Shown here: piece after piece, positions 58,180 to 64,000 of the stretch
How positions within the stretch are numbered: the stretch's first letter is position 1
Layout of the letters: each line of letters begins with the position of its first letter
Source of the DNA: Ilex aquifolium
Lineage: Eukaryota > Streptophyta > Magnoliopsida > Aquifoliales > Aquifoliaceae
Assembly (NCBI GenBank): GCA_951799425.1
Contig: OX637405.1
Location: 32,161,635-32,225,634 of the forward strand
Reading direction: 5' to 3'
Length of the DNA stretch: 64,000 bases
Translations under genes and position numbers: made by a program
Notes under the pieces: model-generated
The model's database searches: none
Seen by the model: the letters and a program-made list of their open reading frames with translations, nothing else
What the model was told of the DNA's origin: nothing

Positions 58180-59597
58180 CTGTGAGACCCCAACATTCAT
58201 ATTATACATATTGTGGGTTAAAGTATAATTTGTTAATGTTTGCATGGGATTAAAATTATGATAACTAAATCTTGAGAAGATGAATATGCTCTTAACTAAA
58301 GAATTTTATTGTTGAATTATGAGATGGTAGAATGTATAGTCGAGATTTTAGAAGTGTTGAAGAATTGAGTGATAGTTGTGGGAATAGGAAGAACAAGGGG
58401 GGAAGTTGAAGCAAATATGGGCATAGGTGTGAGTCTTGAGGGAAACCCGACACAAAGAGGAATTGCATGCAAAGTATAAAAGGGGGTTTTGCTTAGAACC
58501 CGTTCATTGAGAGGGGAAGAGTTTGTGGGTTTGAAACTGATAGAGTAGTATACTAAAAACTTACTTTTTGTAGTGAAACTCGTTTTATTAATTAATAAAA
58601 ATTTGTTCTTTTCATTTTATTGAGAATCCGTATGAGCAAAATGTTTGCATTATATTTAATATATGATATGCATGTGTGTCTTGTATTTTACATTGTAGAT
58701 AATCTGGAGTGTAGAGTTCGGCTTATACACAGAAAATCAGCTTATCAGATCCTTGTATAATATGAGTATATGTTCACAATCCTAGTTGGAACTGAACATG
58801 CCATTGGTATGATTGTAGTATAATATTCTGACATAGTCTGTCTTGACTGTAGGAGACTGTTTGATATCTCGGATTATTGCACTAGTACACTTTGTGTATT
58901 GAACATACCCATATTGAAGTTATTATCTTTTACTGATTTAATAAGATAATAAATACCTCATGATTATTATGATTGCTTATGCTCTTAATCTCAAAATATT
59001 TAATTGTCACGTGCATATAATATTTGTCATTTTAATTCATCAAAGTGTGATATTCATATTGTGTCAATAAGCTCGGTGAATTGAGAGACGATGTTATTTG
59101 TATGGTAGAAATTAAATATTAAAGGAAACCACGTCCGAGTATTTAAATGAGTTGATGATGTCCTCTTGAGGAAGCTCATAAGTTTTGTCCATGTCAAACC
59201 CTGCAGGTAGATTTAATTATCCGACATGACAAATAAGTTGAGTGGTAAGGTCTCAAGGAATAAAAAAAGTCAATTAAATATAATTGTCAGTAATTTATTT
59301 AATTGATGGACATCTATAATCTTAAACGTGAGGAGATTATTAAGCATATATAAGGAGCTCGAATATAATTTTGAGATAAGGCTCAGGACATTCTATGTTG
59401 TTTGGTGCCAATTTCGACTTGATGAGTTTTTCTTCTGGCTAAGTTTCAGCGCAATGTAAGGGAGGACTCTCACTTGTGATCAAGCAATATCGATTCTCTA
59501 ATGGACTCAAACCGAGAGAATGTTTTGTAGATGGGAAAAACCATTTTTGAAAACTTCTTGTTGTATCATCACTTCAATTTCTCGTCACAGATCTTCC
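58180..59597 (+). mobile_element. Possible LTR/retroelement sequence interrupting the copia integrase
   Basis: Copia homology ends at the point where TGTGAGACCCCAACATTC begins, a start resembling gypsy LTRs. The following 1.4 kb has no coding frame. A second LTR and a target duplication are not visible, possibly because the partner lies outside the window. Confidence 0.33.
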
Positions 59598-59605
59598 GAC
59601 ACGGG

Positions 59606-60397
59606 CAGGGGCGGAGCCACCCTTGGGCTAGGGTGGGCACATGCCCCCCCTCAATTTTTTTTTGTTTCATATTAAGTATGTATTTTTTAAAATAAAATTT
59701 AGACATATTTAATTGTGCCCATCCTAATATTGTGTTTTGGTGATATTGATTTGAATAGACCCCTACCTAAATGATTGTTAACTTTTTGAACAATGTTATT
59801 AAAACCTAATTTAATGACCTAATACATTGCGATATTAAGTATAACAGTGAGTCTTAATATTTAATAAACTTTATTATCTATCCAATGACCACAAACCATT
59901 GTGTCTCCATTAATTAAATCTCAAATTATGTACAACTAATATAATTGTTAACTTTTAGATATGGTTTAGACATGTCCGAATATGTTTTGAACATATTGAT
60001 GTTATTTTATAATTTTTGTAAATTGTAGGGTTATTTAGTTATTATATAAAAAATTGTGTCGTTATGTAGTAAACTATAGGATCATAAATGAAAGATTGTT
60101 ACCCCGGTTTTATATATAAAAGAAATATTGTTGATAAAATTAATTTGTAACTCTTTCAAATAATAAAAACATAACAGTGTCACTTGTAAGTAATAATTAT
60201 TAGTCGCATTCTCGATAAAAAGTTTTAATTATTATTTTTTTATTTATGAGTATATCGATTTTTAATCTTCTATGTTTAAAAAGTATTAAATATAATTTTA
60301 ATAAATATAAATTTATGAACTTTTATGGTCTATTAAAAAAAAAAATTAAAACATGCTAGTGTGCCCACCCTAAAATTTTTTTTTGCCTCCGCCCCTG
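59606..60397. mobile_element. 792-bp hAT-type MITE
   Basis: The termini CAGGGGCGGAGCCACCCTTG and, reversed, CAGGGGCGGAGGCAAAAA are inverted. A perfect 8-bp duplication, gacacggg (59598-59605 and 60398-60405), flanks them. Inner GGGTGGGCACA/TGTGCCCACCC words pair as well. The interior is AT-rich and non-coding. Confidence 0.93.
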
Positions 60398-60405
60398 GAC
60401 ACGGG

Positions 60406-61193
60406 TAATGTCTGGAGTTCATATATATACATCAAAGTATCTATAATTTTAGCTATCATTCTCTCTCTTCAAAGTTATATATTGTTCAACAACTGATTTT
60501 AGTTGAATATTTTTCGTTCGAGTGAATTTGATTATAAGCTAGGATAAGTTATAAATGAGAATCAATAGGCTTGATTACAGTGAGATGATGTCTGAGGATT
60601 ATCCGATTGTTTTCCATTTGATTTTATTACACTAGTTGTTACTCTCACAACTTTCACAAATCCAAGAGTTTTCATTTTATTTTGCAATATATAACCATTT
60701 GAATTGCCTTGTTCCCTGAGGAGACGACTTCGGAGTTTTATGAGTTACTACACCGCACACTCTTTCTACGCTTGAGAAATACATTACATACATATCAGAG
60801 ATACAAGCATAACTTAGGAGAACAAGCAGTAACTTTCTAGATTCACGTTGTTAAAGCACTGTTCTTAAGTCCATAATATGTAGATTTATAATTACAAGAG
60901 AAAATAGGTATTACCAAGGAATGTTTTACCTAAGAAAAGTATTTTGTAGGCAAAAGGAGTTTTACTAAGGAATAATTATTTTCGTCGATAAATAATTAAA
61001 AATTTTGCAATTTAGTTTTACCTACAAAATTTTCATATTTACTAATTTATATATACACATATATATTATGTTAAGTTTTTTATTTTAAATTTGGATAAAA
61101 CGATTCACCGACGAAAACATTTCATTGGAAAAAATCCAACTCAATCCATATTGTGTCGTTTAGCCAATCTTACTTACCCTAAAACTCACACTA

Positions 61194-61238
<45 letters not shown>

Positions 61239-62797
61239 CTTCGTCAATCGCATAAACACATACTCAATTGAAGTCACTCGCTCAATCGTGAGCGCACACA
61301 CATATTGAATTGCATAAACACATAGATAATCTCATGCACACACTGCCCCAAATCGAAACAATGTTAGATTCTGGCGGAAATATGACCATTGCAATGTTAG
61401 CAGTATGCCCAAAGATTAATTGCACAAATGATATTAGGGTTTTACTAACAACAATCATTTATTAATTAAATACAAGAGCAAGTTTATTTATCATATTACT
61501 GGTTTATTTTATTTTAACATAAATGATAAAGTCAATAGAGTATAAGTTAAGAAGATAGTTTCTCAAGGTATTGAGAAGAAGAAGCTTATACTTCTCAGTA
61601 TTTAACTCTTAAATGTTCATAGTTATAGGATTACTATGTGAATATTATGTAATCCAGATAAACTAGCATACACTATGTTTGCTCATATTTGATATGAGGT
61701 GACTCGTTCAAGTCACTAATATAATGACACTGAAACAGGTGTATGAGTGCTTCTTAGAGAATACGTACACTGAACGTGACCATTGACTAACGTAAGATTT
61801 TTTATATGAAGTTTTACAAACCTGTCAATGTTAAATCCTAAAGTTACAGTTATGCAACGAATCCTTAGACTTGAGGCACCATGATTGTCTTGTGCATGAA
61901 CTTCTATGCTTTAACTATACATCATATTCATATACTAATTATGTAACTTGAATATGTATTATTGGACATTGTTAGACATGCATGAAGATTTATAAGTGTA
62001 CAACATAGAGCCTATCACCCTTAGTAAATAAAGGAAGAATGTCTTATATAATCTTCTAAGATATGACGCAAGGAGTCCTTGGCCAGGCAAAATAACAATT
62101 AGAAAAGAGATTCTAATTGATTATTGGGAGTCATAGTCCTAAGATCAAACACATAATATTGAGTTTGGGGTTTGATAATAATTCCATACCCTAGCAATTC
62201 AATTGGGGCATTGCGTGATAAAAGGATTGAATTGCATGACAACTGTAGACTGAATGAGTTCTTTACCGATTTCGTGTCATCCGAAAGTTGATCATGATAT
62301 ACTGCTAGGTGTCACTCATGATTAGTAGAAGCTCGAAGAACAAAAATAATATTATTATATTAATTATTTTTCATAAAGGGAGAAGTAGAAGAGTTCTAAT
62401 TCAAACTAACTTAGAAAGAGTTATAATTTGAGATGATACTTGTAATTAGTATCGAATGCTTACAACTGAGTATATTTGAACCTATAGGTTCACACACAAT
62501 AGAATTGATTAGAAACTAAAGAATAAAGGAAAGAAAACTAATTAAGAGTTAATCGGTTTTTTAACCTAATTAAGAGTTAATTAGAGACTTTATTACAATT
62601 AATGGTTAATAAAAGGCTTATACGTAATTATGAAATAATTGCAATTAGACCAAAACTTGGAGTAGAATCTTCTAAGGATCTATAAATTCCTTCATATAAG
62701 AGGTGGATATAAGATATAACAACTCTCTTACTAGTATAAGAAAATTCACTCATCATTCTCTCTCTACTAGTTTATCAAAAGTTGAGATAGATCCTGA
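60406..62797. other. AT-rich repetitive-looking spacer, no gene
   Basis: No frame above 60 codons. A (CT)n(AT)n microsatellite is at 61194-61238. The stretch 61370-62340 resembles retroelement LTR/UTR sequence in style, but borders are not identifiable. Confidence 0.3.
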
Positions 62798-63960
62798 TGA
62801 TGCACAAATTGGTCTTCGTGCAAGATCAACAGTCAAGAATGTGTACGGGTATGATTAATAAGTAATTAATAAACAATCAATGACAATCAATGACAAAGCA
62901 GTAAATAATAGATCAACACAGAGATTTATAGTGGTTCGGTCCGGTTGACCTACGTCCACTCTCGGGAACGGCAGCAGTGGCCTGGTGTTCATTATTGATG
63001 AATAATGGTACTCCGGAGAGTTACAGTGCATTGAGGGAGAGAGACTTGGTGTAGAGAGAGAGAGAGAACAAGTGTGTGTGAGGCCAGTCTCTAGGTGAGA
63101 TGTATCAAGGTGTATTTAGCGTGTCTTTACCCTTGCGAGGGCTTACATTATATAGCTATGTTGAGGCGGTGCCGTGAGGAAGATGTCTTCCACTATTTAG
63201 GTAAGTACAATCATGGTAAGAGTGGACCTCTTTGGCAAACACAATTAAGGTAGAAGTTGATCTCCGTATCCCGTCATTCTCTCCCTCGTGCTCCTATTTA
63301 GTCGGAAGAGAGTCCTGGTTGGATTGGACTTTAGGCTGGACCTTGAGTTGGAGTAGGAGTACCGGAGTCCCAAGGCAAGTGGGCACTAAGGGGTAGGCGC
63401 CCAATGGGTGGCGCCCCATGGTTGGCGCCCTATGGGTGGCGCCCAAGGGTGGTCATCCCCTTTGGTGTCTTCTTGGGCTTAGGTGTTGACCTTCTGGCGA
63501 CTTCCTTCTTGGACTTGAAGCGTCATGGATGAGGAAAGAACAAGTGAGAGGTTGGGGAGAGGAGTGGGGACTCAACCATTGGGCGGCGCCCCATGGTGGC
63601 GCCATATGGGCGGCGCCCATATGGCTTGGTGCCTTTCATGTGGCGCCCTTTGGTCTCCCTTGGTCCCTTCACCTTTTCTCCGCTCCTTTTAGGTGGGTTG
63701 GCCCAGCTTGGTGGGCTTTGGCGACTTGAACTATTTCTTGGGCTCTTTGGCATTTGGGTCTCTCTCGACTTATTTTTATCGGGCTTGGCCCAGTTGAATT
63801 TGGGCTCGTCAGATCCTTCAAGTTTATTAATTTGTGTGGATACTAATAGAGGACAAAAAATTACGAGGCTTGGGGTAAAAATCAAATTCAGATTTGAAGA
63901 TTCAAATTTTTTGAAAAAGTTTGAAGAACACACTTTAAGAGGCAACCCTTAATCTTTTCT
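62798..63960 (+). mobile_element. LTR-like sequence running towards the window end
   Basis: It begins near TGATGCACAAATTGG and includes ATAGTGGTTCGGTCCGGTTG, a phrase typical of plant retrotransposon LTRs. A (GA)n run (63051-63067) and TTATATAGC near 63150 follow. The frame 63523-63945 has no recognised domain. The ends are not established. Confidence 0.33.
63394..63650. repeat. Degenerate GGCGCC array
   Basis: About eight copies of the palindromic hexamer GGCGCC occur in two clusters (63394-63450 and 63580-63650), mostly as TGGGTGGCGCCC. One copy is embedded in the near-palindrome CCATATGGGCGGCGCCCAT. It is unlike the AT-rich surroundings. Confidence 0.65.
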
Positions 63961-64000
63961 ATAGATCTAAGGTTTCTCGATTTGTGTTAAACATGAAAAG

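Noticed and set aside
63523-63945. 140-codon minus-strand frame
   Set aside because: Composition follows the GGCGCC array and no domain is visible. An opposite-strand frame of similar length covers the same bases.

Overview
The window is nuclear DNA of a eudicot plant. The evidence is spliced genes with GT-AG introns whose products closely match Arabidopsis-type families, an AT-rich background, and dense non-autonomous plant transposons. I cannot name the species.

Genes, left to right. (1) Positions 1-14233, plus strand: an LRR receptor-like kinase of the At1g06840 type (LRR-VIII-1 group), 5'-partial. Nineteen exons join in one continuous frame of 922 residues and stop. (2) 15556-16659, minus: a RETICULATA-RELATED (DUF3411) plastid membrane protein in one exon, tail-to-tail with the kinase. 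(3) 23602-38111, minus: a KH/STAR (QKI-like) RNA-binding protein of 282 residues in seven exons, spread over 14.5 kb because of inserted transposons. (4) 47526-47854, plus: NDUFA1/MWFE, a complex I subunit of 65 residues in two exons. (5) 53312-54292, minus: a DUF1191 single-pass membrane protein. These are unrelated housekeeping, signalling and membrane genes. I see no metabolic cluster or operon-like system.

The rest is mostly a record of mobile elements, many of which can be delimited to the base by their target-site duplications (TSDs). They include: a TRIM-like LTR element in a kinase intron (3178-4980, TSD cattg); two tRNA-derived SINE copies in other kinase introns; Mutator-like elements with 9-bp TSDs (17274-18704, 38554-41609, 40090-41037, 43329-43642); a coding-free LTR retrotransposon with apparently identical LTRs in a KH-gene intron (30146-36778, TSD caaac); and hAT-like elements with about 8-bp TSDs (26272-27054, 43956-45735, 44546-45619, 56387-57124, 59606-60397). 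There is also an 0.8-kb palindrome (about 18840-19650), a 4 x 67-bp minisatellite, and a broken Ty1/copia polyprotein (55345-58179) that is itself interrupted by a hAT element and cut at its upstream end by what looks like another LTR.

Two captured host-gene fragments stand out. One is a VHS-domain exon of a TOM1-like (TOL) gene, complete with splice sites, inside a hAT element that sits inside a second hAT element (45235-45313). The other is a piece of a plastid dicarboxylate translocator (DiT2 type) placed directly against a sequence resembling an LTR end (22567-22835). The most unusual content of the window is this layered, datable transposon nesting with gene-fragment capture, rather than a new protein system.
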